Assembly (NCBI GenBank): GCA_903941105.1
Contig: CAJANL010000099.1
Span: 1 to 64,000 of the forward strand
Source: an uncultured Rhodospirillaceae bacterium
GTDB taxonomy: Bacteria; Pseudomonadota; Alphaproteobacteria; Rhodospirillales; Magnetospirillaceae
Reading direction: 5' to 3'
DNA: 64,000 nt
Program-made: the position numbers and the translations under genes
Shown here: positions 53,646 to 63,069 of the stretch, one piece after another
Position numbering within the stretch: the first letter of the stretch is position 1
How the letters are laid out: every line of letters begins with the position of its first letter
Notes under the pieces: model-generated
Databases searched by the model: none
What the model was told of the DNA's origin: nothing
Seen by the model: only the letters and a program-made list of their open reading frames with translations

Positions 53646-55039
53646 GCATCACCGAACGTCTGGCCGCCATCGTCGGCGCCGGCAACCTGCTGACCGAGGC
53701 GGCCGACCTCGCCCCCTATCTCTCGGAGGAGCGCGGCCTGTTCCACGGCGCCGCCCTGGCGGTGGCGCGGCCCGGCTCGACCGCCGAGGTGGCGGCGGTG
53801 GTGCGCCTGCTGGCCGCGGAGGGAGTCGCCGTGGTGCCCCAGGGCGGCAATACCGGCCTGTGCGGCGGCGGCGTGCCGGCGGCGGGGGCGGTGGTGGTCT
53901 CCACCGAGCGGCTGAACCGCATCCGTGATGTGGACGCCATCGACTTCACCCTGACCGCCGAGGCCGGCTGCGTCCTGGCGACGGTGCAGGAGGCGGCCGC
54001 CGGGGCCGGCTGCCTGTTTCCGCTCAGCCTGGGGGCCGAGGGCAGTTGCCGCATCGGCGGCAATCTTTCCACCAATGCCGGCGGCGTCAACGTGCTGCGC
54101 TACGGCAACACCCGCGATCTGGTGCTCGGCCTCGAAGTGGTGCTGCCCGACGGCCGGGTGTGGAACGGGCTGAAGCGGCTGCGCAAGGACAACGCCGGCT
54201 ACGACCTGAAGCAGCTGTTCATCGGCGCCGAGGGCACCCTGGGCATCGTCACCGCCTGCGTCCTCAAGCTGTTCCCCCGCCCGCAGGAGGTGCAGACCGC
54301 CCTGGTGGCCATCGCCGAGCCCGAGGCCGCCGTGGTGATCCTGGCGCGGACCCGCCGGGCCAGTGGCGACGCCGTCACCGCCTGCGAGCTGGTGCCGCGC
54401 ATCGGGTTGGAGCTTGGACTGAAGCATGTCCCCGGCGTACGCGATCCCTTCGCCAGGCCCCACCCGTGGTACCTGCTGGTGGAACTGTCGTCGTCCCGCC
54501 CCGGTGGCCTGCGCGAGGCACTGGAAGGCGTACTGGCCGAAGCCCTCGACGAAGGACTCGCCATCGATGCGGTGCTGGCCGAGAGTGGCGAACAGCGCAA
54601 AAGCCTGTGGCGCATCCGCGAAGGCGTCCCTGAGGCGCAGAAGAAGGAAGGCGGCAGTATCAAGCACGACGTGGCGGTGGCGGTGTCACGCGTCCCCGAA
54701 CTGATCGCCCGCGCCACCGCAGCGGTCGAGGCGGCGCTTCCGGGAGTGCGGGTGGTGGCGTTCGGCCACCTCGGCGACGGCAACATCCACTTCAACCTGA
54801 CCCAGCCCCACGGTGCCGACAAGCAGACCTTCCTGGCGGAATGGGAACGGCTCAACCGGGTGGTCCACGACATTGTCGTCGCGATGGAAGGCAGCATCTC
54901 GGCCGAACACGGCATCGGCCGGCTCAAGCGGGGTGAACTGGCCCACTACAAGGACGCGGTGGACATCGACCTGATGCGCCGCATCAAGACGGCCCTCGAC
55001 CCCCGGGGGCTGATGAATCCGGGCAAGGTAGTGCCGTAA
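53642..55039 (+). CDS. FAD-binding 2-hydroxyacid dehydrogenase, GlcD/D-2-hydroxyglutarate type (465 aa)
   Basis: A PCMH-type FAD domain (about 40-215) has VVPQGGNTGLCGGGVP and GGNLSTNAGGVNVLRYG. The FAD-oxidase C-domain follows, with GHLGDGNIHFNLTQP and SAEHGIGRLKRGEL as metal/substrate motifs. Candidates are D-2-hydroxyglutarate, glycolate (GlcD) or D-lactate dehydrogenase; glcE and glcF are not adjacent, which favours a stand-alone D-2-hydroxyacid enzyme. It ends the coupled operon from 48465. Confidence 0.88.
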   Translation: MSITERLAAIVGAGNLLTEAADLAPYLSEERGLFHGAALAVARPGSTAEVAAVVRLLAAEGVAVVPQGGNTGLCGGGVPAAGAVVVSTERLNRIRDVDAIDFTLTAEAGCVLATVQEAAAGAGCLFPLSLGAEGSCRIGGNLSTNAGGVNVLRYGNTRDLVLGLEVVLPDGRVWNGLKRLRKDNAGYDLKQLFIGAEGTLGIVTACVLKLFPRPQEVQTALVAIAEPEAAVVILARTRRASGDAVTACELVPRIGLELGLKHVPGVRDPFARPHPWYLLVELSSSRPGGLREALEGVLAEALDEGLAIDAVLAESGEQRKSLWRIREGVPEAQKKEGGSIKHDVAVAVSRVPELIARATAAVEAALPGVRVVAFGHLGDGNIHFNLTQPHGADKQTFLAEWERLNRVVHDIVVAMEGSISAEHGIGRLKRGELAHYKDAVDIDLMRRIKTALDPRGLMNPGKVVP

Positions 55040-55116
55040 GTTCAGGTGGGCTTGACGCCATCCCCGCAACGTCCTTCACTTGGCGGCACAAAAAAGAATC
55101 GCCGAGGAACGCCCCC

Positions 55117-56877
55117 ATGCCCGTCTTCACGCCGCCCGTCGTCGACATGCTGTTCGCCATCGAGGAAGCGGGTGAGCTTGCCCGGGTCTCCTCCCTGCCC
55201 GACTACGAGGAAGCGACGCCCGATCTGGTCACCGCCGTGCTGGCCGAGGCCGGACGGTTCGGGGCCGAGGTGCTGGCACCGCTGAACGCCATCGGCGACC
55301 GCGAGGGCTGCCACCTCGACAACGGCCGCGTCACCCTGCCCAACGGCTTTGCCGCCGCCTATCGCCAATTCGTCGACGGCGGCTGGAACGCGGTGCCGTT
55401 CAATCCCGACCACGGCGGCCAGGGGCTGCCCTGGCTGGTGGCGACGGCGGTGCAGGAAATCTGGCACGCCGCCAATATGTCGTTCGGCCTGATCCCCATG
55501 CTGACCCAGGGTGCGGTGGAGTGCCTGAACGAGCACGCGACGCCCGCGATCAAGGCGATGTTCCTCGACAAGCTGGTGTCGGGCGAGTGGACCGGCACCA
55601 TGAACCTCACCGAGCCCGCGGCCGGTTCCGACGTCGGCGCGCTTCGCTCCAAGGCCGAGCCCGACGGCGACCGCTGGCGCATTCGTGGCCAGAAGATCTT
55701 CATCACCGGCGGCGAGCACGACGCGCCGAGCAACATCATCCATCTGGTGCTGGCCCGCGTCCCCGACGCGCCGACCGGAGTGAAGGGCATCTCGCTGTTC
55801 GCGGTGCCGAAATACCTCGTCAACCCCGACGGCTCGCTGGGCCGGCGCAACGACGTCAAGTGCATCAAGATCGAGGAGAAGCTGGGCATCCACGGCAGTC
55901 CCACCTGCGTCATGGCCTTCGGCGAGGACGAGGGCGCGGTGGGCTGGCTGCTGGGCAAGGAGAACCAGGGCCTCACCCTGATGTTCACCATGATGAACAA
56001 CGCTCGCCTGGCGGTGGGCCTCGAAGGCATCGCGGTGGGCGAGCGCGCCTACCAGAAGGCCGTCGCCTACGCCCGCGAGCGGGTCCAGCACGTGGCCATC
56101 ATCAACCATCCCGACGTGCGGCGCACCCTGCTGACCTCGCGGGCGCTGGTGGAGGCGACGCGGGCGCTGGCCTACTACACCGCATCGCGCATCGACATCT
56201 CCAAGCGCCATCCCGACGCCGACCTGCGCGCGCACACCCATGCCCGCGTCGAGCTGCTGACCCCGGTGGTCAAGGCCTGGGGCACCGCCTCGGGCATCCA
56301 GGTCGCCGACATGGCCATACAGGTGTTCGGCGGCATGGGCTACATCGAGGAGTCGGGGGTCGCTCAACACCTGCGCGACGCCCGCATCACCGCCATCTAC
56401 GAGGGGACCAACGGCATCCAGGCCATGGACCTGGTCAATCGCAAGCTGCTGCGCGATGGCGGCGCCGCCTTCCGCGACCTGTTGAATGAGATCCGCACCC
56501 TCGACGCCGAGCTGGCGGCGGCCGGGAGCGAATCCTGCACCGTGATCCGGCACGCCCTGGAGCAAGCGGTATCGGCCGCCACGCGGGCCGCCGATTTCAT
56601 TCACGCCGGCCACGGTGGCGACGCGGCACTGGCCGGCGCCGCGGCCTCGCCCTTCCTCGAACTGGTGGGCATCACCTGCGGCGGCTGGATGATGGCCCGG
56701 CTGGCGCTGGCGGCACACCGGCGCATGGCGGACGGCGCCGATGACCCGTTCCTGCCCGCCAAGATCGCCACCGCCCGCTTCTTCGCCGAGGCGCTGTTGC
56801 CGAAGACGGGAGCGCTGCTGGCCGCCGTCCAGGCCGGTTCCGGCAGCATCCAGGCCTTCCGCGACGACTGGTTCTGA
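55117..56877 (+). CDS. Acyl-CoA dehydrogenase with C-terminal extension, DmdC-like (586 aa)
   Basis: The start MPVFTPPVVDMLFAIEEAG and 586-residue length place it with the long acyl-CoA dehydrogenases (C-terminal extra domain) related to 3-methylmercaptopropionyl-CoA dehydrogenase. FAD-binding segments include MNLTEPAAGSDVGALRSKA and the EESGVAQHLRDARI/YEGTNGIQAMD region with the catalytic Glu. Whether it acts on DMSP-derived or ordinary acyl-CoA cannot be told from sequence. A terminator-like hairpin follows directly. Confidence 0.9.
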   Translation: MPVFTPPVVDMLFAIEEAGELARVSSLPDYEEATPDLVTAVLAEAGRFGAEVLAPLNAIGDREGCHLDNGRVTLPNGFAAAYRQFVDGGWNAVPFNPDHGGQGLPWLVATAVQEIWHAANMSFGLIPMLTQGAVECLNEHATPAIKAMFLDKLVSGEWTGTMNLTEPAAGSDVGALRSKAEPDGDRWRIRGQKIFITGGEHDAPSNIIHLVLARVPDAPTGVKGISLFAVPKYLVNPDGSLGRRNDVKCIKIEEKLGIHGSPTCVMAFGEDEGAVGWLLGKENQGLTLMFTMMNNARLAVGLEGIAVGERAYQKAVAYARERVQHVAIINHPDVRRTLLTSRALVEATRALAYYTASRIDISKRHPDADLRAHTHARVELLTPVVKAWGTASGIQVADMAIQVFGGMGYIEESGVAQHLRDARITAIYEGTNGIQAMDLVNRKLLRDGGAAFRDLLNEIRTLDAELAAAGSESCTVIRHALEQAVSAATRAADFIHAGHGGDAALAGAAASPFLELVGITCGGWMMARLALAAHRRMADGADDPFLPAKIATARFFAEALLPKTGALLAAVQAGSGSIQAFRDDWF

Positions 56878-56878
56878 A

Positions 56879-56903
56879 CCCTCCCCGCCCCAACGGGGGA
56901 GGG
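56879..56903 (+). terminator. GC-rich hairpin after the acyl-CoA dehydrogenase gene
   Basis: CCCTCCCC and GGGGAGGG form a perfect 8-bp stem with a 9-base loop, starting one base after the stop codon. No T-run follows, so termination is plausible but not certain. It separates this gene from the lptF promoter. Confidence 0.5.
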
Positions 56904-56906
56904 AGG

Positions 56907-56936
56907 TTGCCGCCGGGCATAATGGATGGCTATAAT
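56907..56936 (+). promoter_or_regulatory. Promoter of the lptF-lptD-surA-pdxA-rsmA operon
   Basis: A perfect TATAAT (56931-56936) with TTGCCG 18 bases upstream (56907-56912). The expected transcription start (around 56943) is within a few bases of the lptF ATG at 56946, and no Shine-Dalgarno precedes that ATG, so the mRNA is likely leaderless or nearly so. Confidence 0.55.
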
Positions 56937-56945
56937 CCGGCCGCA

Positions 56946-58070
56946 ATGAACGGGATCACACGCTACATTTTGCGCCAGCTGACAGTGGGGATGCTACTCG
57001 TCTCCATTGCGCTGACGCTTGTGCTGTGGCTGACCCAGTCGCTGCGCTTCATCGAAATGATCGTCAACAAGGGACTCTCGATCATCGGCTTCCTGACGTT
57101 GACCATGCTGCTGATGCCGACCTTCCTGGTGGTGATCATTCCGATTTCCCTTTTCGCTGTGGTGCTTTTCACCTACAACAAACTCAATGCCGACCGCGAA
57201 CTGGTGGTATTGCGCGCGGCGGGTTTGAGCCATTGGGCGCTGGGCCGGCCGGCCCTCATCCTGGCCTTGGCAGCGACGGTGCTGGGCTTCATGTTGACGA
57301 CCTGGATCATACCCAACACGGTGCGCTCGTTCCGCGAGATCCAGTGGACGGTCCGCAACGACCTCACCAACGTGTTGCTGCAGGAAGGCACCTTCAACAA
57401 GTTCGGCGAAGGCCTGACCATCTATGTGCGCTCGCGCAGCGCCAGCGGCGAACTGATGGGCCTGCTGGTCCACGACCGCCGCAACCCCACCAAGGCGGTG
57501 ACCCTGATGGCCGAGCGCGGCGCCCTGGTCTACACCGATGCCGGCCCCCGCGTGCTGATGGCCAACGGCAATCGCCAGGAGGTCACGCCGGGCACCGGCA
57601 AGTTCTCGCTGCTCTATTTCGACAGCTACACCGTGGATTTCGCCACCGCCTCCGGCACCAAGGCCGACCGCTTCCGCGATGCCCGCGAGCGCAGCATCGG
57701 CGAATTGATAAGTGTCGATGAGCGGGAGGTCGGCAGCAGCGAATACCGCCGCTTCAAGGTCGAGTTGCACCAACGGGTGACCTCGCCGCTCTACAATCTC
57801 GGCTATACCCTGATCGCGCTTGCCGTGCTGCTGACGGCCTCATTCAGTCGGCGCGGCCAGGGCGCGCACGTGATGCTGGCGGTGGGGCTGATGATCGCCA
57901 CCCAGGCCGCCGCGCTGGGAGCGTCCAATCTGACCACCTCCAGACTTGCCTTCCTGCCGCTAATGTACCTGAATGCCCTGTTACCGGTCTGTGCCGGCAT
58001 CTGGGTGTTGTTGAATCCGCCGCGCCGACGTTCCCGGGCGCCGGCCGTCAACCGTCCCGTCGAGACCTGA
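56946..58070 (+). CDS. lptF: LPS export ABC transporter permease LptF (374 aa)
   Basis: The LptF/LptG permease fold has three N-terminal membrane helices (ITRYILRQLTVGMLLVSIALT, SIIGFLTLTMLLMPTFLVVII and a third near 100-120), a large periplasmic beta-jellyroll (about 130-265), then three C-terminal helices. It fits LptF better than LptG because of MLLMPTFLVVIIPISLF and LNADRELVVLRAAG. It transports LPS from the inner membrane with LptG and LptB. The ATG at 56946 is preferred because the promoter sits immediately before it. LptG is not the next gene. Confidence 0.9.
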   Translation: MNGITRYILRQLTVGMLLVSIALTLVLWLTQSLRFIEMIVNKGLSIIGFLTLTMLLMPTFLVVIIPISLFAVVLFTYNKLNADRELVVLRAAGLSHWALGRPALILALAATVLGFMLTTWIIPNTVRSFREIQWTVRNDLTNVLLQEGTFNKFGEGLTIYVRSRSASGELMGLLVHDRRNPTKAVTLMAERGALVYTDAGPRVLMANGNRQEVTPGTGKFSLLYFDSYTVDFATASGTKADRFRDARERSIGELISVDEREVGSSEYRRFKVELHQRVTSPLYNLGYTLIALAVLLTASFSRRGQGAHVMLAVGLMIATQAAALGASNLTTSRLAFLPLMYLNALLPVCAGIWVLLNPPRRRSRAPAVNRPVET

Positions 58071-58091
58071 GCGAGAGCGAGAGCCCATCCC

Positions 58092-60704
58092 GTGCCCCGT
58101 CCCCCCCGCCTCCTGGTTGCCACGCTTGCCGCCACGGCCCTGTCTGCCGGAACAGTGCGGGCCGAGACCCTGTTCGGCGAGCACTGGCCGGAAAGTGGCG
58201 GCTGGGGCCAGGCCTGGGTCGACGAGGCAGCACCCGGCCGCCCCGCCTCCGGCCAGACTCTGCCCCCGGCGCCCACCGGGGTGGAAACGGTGTTCGGCCA
58301 GTCCTGGCCCGAAGTGGGTGGCTGGGGCAATGCCTGGGGCGACGACGAAGCGCCGGCCGCTCCGATACGCGACCGCCGCGCCCCCGTGCCGGTGCCCGTG
58401 GCGGCGGCGCAGCCCGGCGCGGCTCCCGTGGCTCAGCCGGCTCCCCAGCCGGTGGCCGCCGACGATCGCGCCGCCGCTGCCCAGGCGCCCCGGTCCGCGC
58501 AAGCGGACGGCGAGCGCCCCGACGCCGCCCGTCAGCAGCCCCCGGGCATGCGCAAGGGTAAGGCGCGGAAATTCGACACCGCTACGGAAGATTCGCCGAT
58601 CCAGCTGACCGCCGACCAGGTGGTGCACGACCGCGACCTGGGAATCGTGACGGCGGCGGGCAGGGTCGAGATCATCCATGAGGGGCGCACGCTGACGGCG
58701 GACAGCATCAGCTACAACCTCAAGCAGGATGTGATGGCCGCCTCGGGCAGCGTCACCCTGATCGATCCGACCGGCGACGTCACCTTCACCGACTATTTCG
58801 AGATCACCGGCGATTTCAAGAACGGCGTCGCCCAGGAAATCCGGGTGCTGCTGGCCGACCATTCCCGCATCGCCGCACTTTCGGCCCAGCGGATCGGCGG
58901 CGAACGCACCGAATTCAACCGCGCGGTCTACACCGCCTGCGAGCCGTGCCGCAGCGACCCCAAGCGCAGCCCCATCTGGACCGCCAAGGCCGAGCGGGTC
59001 GCCCATAACCAGTCGGAACGGACCATCGAATACCGCGATGCCTGGATCGAACTGGGCGGCGTGCCGATCATGTACACGCCATACCTGTCCCACCCGGATC
59101 CCACGGTGAAGCGCCAGACCGGCTTCCTCGCCCCCACGGCGGGAATGAACAGCAACCTAGGCGCCTCGGCGACCATCCCCTATTTCTGGGCCATCAGCGA
59201 TAACGAGGACCTGACCGTCAGCCCCCGCTTCTTCTTCCCGCAGACCGCGACCACCCAGCGGGTGGGCGTCGAGGACACCGACACCACCATCATGAAATCG
59301 GTTCTGCTGGCGGCGCAGCATCGCTGGGTCGGTAACGGCGGCGAGACCAAGACCACCGCCAGCCTGACCGGCGACCGCAATTCGGGCGACATGCGGGGCC
59401 ACATCGACGCCCGCGGGCAGTTCGACCTCAACCGCACCTGGCGCACCGGCTACCAGCTGCAGCGGACCAGTTCCGACAATTATTCGAACCTTTACGGCAT
59501 GCGGTTCGAATCCGAGCGCCCCTGGCTGACCACCCGGCCCTACCTGGAAGGGTTCGGGCGCCGCAACTACGCCATGGCCGAGGGCTATTCGTTCCAGGGC
59601 CAGCGCAACACCGACGATCCCGGCAACTCGCCCTTGGTCCTGCCGCACGCCCTGTATTCGTACATCGGCGATCCCGGTTGGCGGGGCAGCTTCTGGACGG
59701 TGGACAGCGACGTCCTGGCCTACAGCCGCGCCGAAGGCACCGATGCCCAGCGGCTGTCCATGGAGAGCGCCTGGAACCTGCCGTGGACCACCCGGTTCGG
59801 CGAGGTCTATCTTCTGCGCGCCTCCATGCGCGGCGACGGATACCACGCCAACGACCTGGACAGCACGGTCGCGGGCTCGCAAAGCGCCACCAGCGGCCGG
59901 GCGGTGCCGCAGGTATCGCTCAATTGGCGCATGCCGTTCGCCAACTCCAGCGGCATGCCGCAGACCATCGAGCCCATGGGAATGATGGCGGCGGGACCCA
60001 ACGGCGGCAACCCGGCCAAGATCCCCAACGAGGACTCGCTGTCGTTCGCGCTGGATGAGAACAACGTACTGCGGCCGAACCGGCTGGTTGGACTCGACCG
60101 CGTCGAGGGCGGTGTCCGCGGCGGCTACGGCCTGCGCTGGGTCGGCTACCCGGCTCGCGGCGGGGCGATGACGGCGCAGGTGGCACAGGGATGGCGCGGC
60201 CATGCCGACAGCACCTTCGGCCGCAACTCGGGGTTCACCGAGAATTTCTCCGACTACGTCGGCCGGGTGGGCTTCATCCCCAATTCCAACCTGTCCCTCA
60301 ACAGCCGGGCGCGCCTGGACAAGGACACCGGCGAGATGCGCAGCAATGTGAGCTCGATGAACCTGGGGCCGCCGGCGCTGCGGGCCGGCCTTTCCTACGC
60401 CTGGGTCGATCAGGTCCGGAGCGATGTGGGCGTCATCTACCCGAAACGTCAGTACGTGCTCTATTCGCTGTCATCGGCCCTGTCCCAGTATTGGCAGGTG
60501 AGCGGCACGACCAATTACGACCTTACCGATGAGGGTGGAAATCTCGGCTGGACGGCGAATATGACCTACAATGACGAGTGCTTTGCCTTCGTCACCCGCA
60601 TGCGCCGTTTCAATACCACCGACGAAACGCTTCTCTCAGGCTTCGACGTGACGTTCAACCTGGTATTCAAGACCCTCGCCGACGTCCCGATCAACTTGTT
60701 CTAG
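58092..60704 (+). CDS. lptD: LPS assembly outer-membrane protein LptD (870 aa)
   Basis: A signal peptide (LLVATLAATALSAGTVRA) is followed by an unusual Trp/Gly-rich segment in which residues 25-44 and 65-84 are near-copies (ETLFGEHWPESGGWGQAW and ETVFGQSWPEVGGWGNAW). A Pro/Ala linker then leads to the OstA-like N-domain (about 170-290, with DQVVHDRDLGIVTAAGRVEI and YTACEPC), and the C-terminal beta-barrel (about 300-870) ends at TLADVPINLF. It inserts LPS in the outer leaflet. The GTG at 58092 has gagag upstream. Confidence 0.93.
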   Translation: MPRPPRLLVATLAATALSAGTVRAETLFGEHWPESGGWGQAWVDEAAPGRPASGQTLPPAPTGVETVFGQSWPEVGGWGNAWGDDEAPAAPIRDRRAPVPVPVAAAQPGAAPVAQPAPQPVAADDRAAAAQAPRSAQADGERPDAARQQPPGMRKGKARKFDTATEDSPIQLTADQVVHDRDLGIVTAAGRVEIIHEGRTLTADSISYNLKQDVMAASGSVTLIDPTGDVTFTDYFEITGDFKNGVAQEIRVLLADHSRIAALSAQRIGGERTEFNRAVYTACEPCRSDPKRSPIWTAKAERVAHNQSERTIEYRDAWIELGGVPIMYTPYLSHPDPTVKRQTGFLAPTAGMNSNLGASATIPYFWAISDNEDLTVSPRFFFPQTATTQRVGVEDTDTTIMKSVLLAAQHRWVGNGGETKTTASLTGDRNSGDMRGHIDARGQFDLNRTWRTGYQLQRTSSDNYSNLYGMRFESERPWLTTRPYLEGFGRRNYAMAEGYSFQGQRNTDDPGNSPLVLPHALYSYIGDPGWRGSFWTVDSDVLAYSRAEGTDAQRLSMESAWNLPWTTRFGEVYLLRASMRGDGYHANDLDSTVAGSQSATSGRAVPQVSLNWRMPFANSSGMPQTIEPMGMMAAGPNGGNPAKIPNEDSLSFALDENNVLRPNRLVGLDRVEGGVRGGYGLRWVGYPARGGAMTAQVAQGWRGHADSTFGRNSGFTENFSDYVGRVGFIPNSNLSLNSRARLDKDTGEMRSNVSSMNLGPPALRAGLSYAWVDQVRSDVGVIYPKRQYVLYSLSSALSQYWQVSGTTNYDLTDEGGNLGWTANMTYNDECFAFVTRMRRFNTTDETLLSGFDVTFNLVFKTLADVPINLF
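58164..58343 (+). repeat. Duplicated W/G-rich motif in the LptD N-terminus
   Basis: Two 60-base segments (58164-58223 and 58284-58343) encode the pattern E-T-x-F-G-x-x-W-P-E-x-G-G-W-G-x-A-W at 40-residue spacing, directly after the signal peptide. At DNA level they are diverged, so the duplication is old and the amino acids appear selected. Confidence 0.75.
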
Positions 60705-60772
60705 CCCTCCGCCACACCTGCGCCGTGTGCGGGGTTCAAACCGGGCGCTCCGACGCCCATGGGGATTTTAGG

Positions 60773-62044
60773 ATGATGCTCCGCTCCGCCGCAGTTGTGG
60801 CCTCGCTGTGTCTTACGCTGCTGCTTGCCGCGGCGCCGACGGGGGCCCAGGAGGTGGACCGCATCGCCGCCGTCGTCAACGACGAGATCATCTCCGTTCA
60901 GGATGTCGATATGCGCGCCCGGCTGGCGCTGATCATGTCGAAACTGCCCGATACCATCGACGCGCGGCGCCGGGTGGTGCCGCAGGTCATTCGCAAGATG
61001 ATCGACGAGCGCCTGCAGATGCAGGAGGCGGGCCGCCTCAAGATCAGCCTCACCACCGCCGAACTGGACAACGCCATCGCCAACCTTGAGCGGCAGAACC
61101 GCATGAACAAGGGCCAGTTGATCGGTCAGTTGCAGCAGACCGGCATCGATCCCGAGGCGGTGCGTGCCCAGATCCGGGCCGACGTCACCTGGATGAAGCT
61201 GTCGAGCCGGGTGCTGCTGCCGGCGGTGCGCATCGGCGAGGAGGAAATCAACGACCGCCTGGAGACCATCAAGAGCCGCCAGGGACTGCCCGAGTTCCTG
61301 GTCTCGGAAATCTTCCTGGCGGTGGATAGCCCGCGCCAGGACGAGGAGGCGCACCGCCTCGCCGACCGCCTGCTCGAACAGTTGCGCTCCGGAACCCCCT
61401 TCCCCGCCCTGGCCGGCCAGTTCTCGCAAAGCCCCACGGCCGCCAGCGGCGGCAGCATGGGATGGGTGGCGGAAGGCGCCCTCGAAGACGAACTCAACGC
61501 CATCCTGGCGCGGATGCAGCCGGGGACGATTTCCAGCCCGATCCGCACCGCGAACGGATACACCATCCTCGCCCTGGCCGACCGGCGCATCGCCGGGGCA
61601 CAGACGGCGGCCGACACCACCATCGAGCTGTCGCAGATTCTCTTCCCGGTGCCGCCCAAGGACGGGCCGCCGCGGGCGGTGCTGGTCCAGAAGGCGGCGG
61701 ACATTTCTCGCGGCGCCCGCAACTGTACCGAGCTGGAGAACCTGGGCAAGCAAATCAATCCCCAAAAATCCGGCCGGATCGGCACGGTTCGGCCGAGCGA
61801 TCTTCCCGGTCCCATCCGTAAGGCCGCCGCCGACCTGGCGGTCAATGCGGTCAGCGCTCCGGTGGAAATCGCCGAGGGCATCCTGGTGCTGATGGTCTGC
61901 AACCGCGAGACCACGGTTGCCAAGATCGAGGCGCCATCCCGCGAGACGGTGCGCCGTTCCATCGAGGACGAGCGCGTCGAGATGATGGCGCGCCGCTATC
62001 TGCGCGACCTGCGGCGGGCCGCCTTCGTCGACGTCCGGATGTGA
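60773..62044 (+). CDS. surA: Periplasmic peptidyl-prolyl isomerase/chaperone SurA (423 aa)
   Basis: A signal peptide ([20 protein letters not shown]) precedes a SurA_N domain (about 25-155; [20 protein letters not shown]) and a parvulin-type PPIase domain (about 170-265; [30 protein letters not shown]). It escorts outer-membrane proteins, including LptD encoded directly upstream. Tandem ATGs occur at 60773 and 60776. The coding frame overlaps pdxA by GTGA. Confidence 0.93.
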   Translation: MMLRSAAVVASLCLTLLLAAAPTGAQEVDRIAAVVNDEIISVQDVDMRARLALIMSKLPDTIDARRRVVPQVIRKMIDERLQMQEAGRLKISLTTAELDNAIANLERQNRMNKGQLIGQLQQTGIDPEAVRAQIRADVTWMKLSSRVLLPAVRIGEEEINDRLETIKSRQGLPEFLVSEIFLAVDSPRQDEEAHRLADRLLEQLRSGTPFPALAGQFSQSPTAASGGSMGWVAEGALEDELNAILARMQPGTISSPIRTANGYTILALADRRIAGAQTAADTTIELSQILFPVPPKDGPPRAVLVQKAADISRGARNCTELENLGKQINPQKSGRIGTVRPSDLPGPIRKAAADLAVNAVSAPVEIAEGILVLMVCNRETTVAKIEAPSRETVRRSIEDERVEMMARRYLRDLRRAAFVDVRM

Positions 62045-63069
62045 GCATGACGGCGGACGGAGTCCCCCGCCTGCCGCCACTCGCCCTGACCATGGGAGAG
62101 CCCGCCGGCATCGGCGGTGACATTTGCCTTGCCGCCTGGTCACGTCGAGCCGAGGGCATTCCCCCATTCTTCGCCATCGACGATCCGGCGCGGCTGGCGG
62201 CCCTGGCCGAGCGGCTGGGGCTGGCCGTTCCCATCCACACGATTTCCGCCCCCGCCGAGGCGGCCGAGGCATTTTCCAAGGCGCTGCCGGTGTTGCCGCA
62301 GCCGCTGGCCCATGCGGTGGTCGCCGGGCGCCCCGATCCGGCCAACGCCGCCACCGTGGCCGCCGCCATTGAACGCGCCGTCCGACTGGTCATGGCCGGC
62401 GAAGCGGCGGCGGTGGTGACCAATCCCATCCACAAACAGGCCATGTACGAGGGCGGCTTCCGCTTTCCCGGCCACACCGAGTTCCTCGCCGAATTGGTCG
62501 GCCTCGGTGGACGCGAGGTGATGATGCTGGCCTGCCCGGGGCTGCGGGTGGTCCCGGTCACCGTCCATGTGGCGCTGGCCGAGGCGGTGCGCTCGCTGAC
62601 CACCGCCGCCATCGTCGCCGCCGGCCGCACCACCGCGGCGGCACTGGGGCGCGACTTCGCCATCGCTTCGCCGCGGCTGGCGGTGGCGGGACTCAACCCC
62701 CACGCCGGCGAGGGCGGCGCCATGGGCGGCGAGGAGGCCGAGATCATCGCCCCGGCGGTGGCGCAACTGCGGGCGGAGGGCATCGACGCCTTCGGGCCGC
62801 TGCCGCCCGACACCCTGTTCCACACCGCGGCCCGAGCCGGCTATGACGCGGTGCTGTGCATGTATCACGACCAGGCGCTGATCCCGCTCAAGACCATCGA
62901 TTTCGACCGCGGCGTCAACATCACCCTCGGGCTACCCTTCGTGCGAACCTCACCGGACCATGGCACCGCCTGCGACCTCGCCGGCAGCGGCACGGCCAGT
63001 CCGACCAGCCTGATGGCCGCCCTGACCACCGCCGCCGTCATCGCGGCCAACCGCCAAGGCGCGGCATGA
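62041..63069 (+). CDS. pdxA: 4-hydroxythreonine-4-phosphate dehydrogenase (342 aa)
   Basis: A pyridoxal-5-phosphate biosynthesis enzyme: [17 protein letters not shown] start, [11 protein letters not shown] and [11 protein letters not shown] with metal-binding His residues, and [14 protein letters not shown] near the C-terminus. The GTG at 62041 overlaps the surA stop as GTGA; an ATG at 62047 is an alternative. Length is typical. The gene lies in the conserved surA-pdxA-rsmA order. Confidence 0.95.
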   Translation: MSMTADGVPRLPPLALTMGEPAGIGGDICLAAWSRRAEGIPPFFAIDDPARLAALAERLGLAVPIHTISAPAEAAEAFSKALPVLPQPLAHAVVAGRPDPANAATVAAAIERAVRLVMAGEAAAVVTNPIHKQAMYEGGFRFPGHTEFLAELVGLGGREVMMLACPGLRVVPVTVHVALAEAVRSLTTAAIVAAGRTTAAALGRDFAIASPRLAVAGLNPHAGEGGAMGGEEAEIIAPAVAQLRAEGIDAFGPLPPDTLFHTAARAGYDAVLCMYHDQALIPLKTIDFDRGVNITLGLPFVRTSPDHGTACDLAGSGTASPTSLMAALTTAAVIAANRQGAA

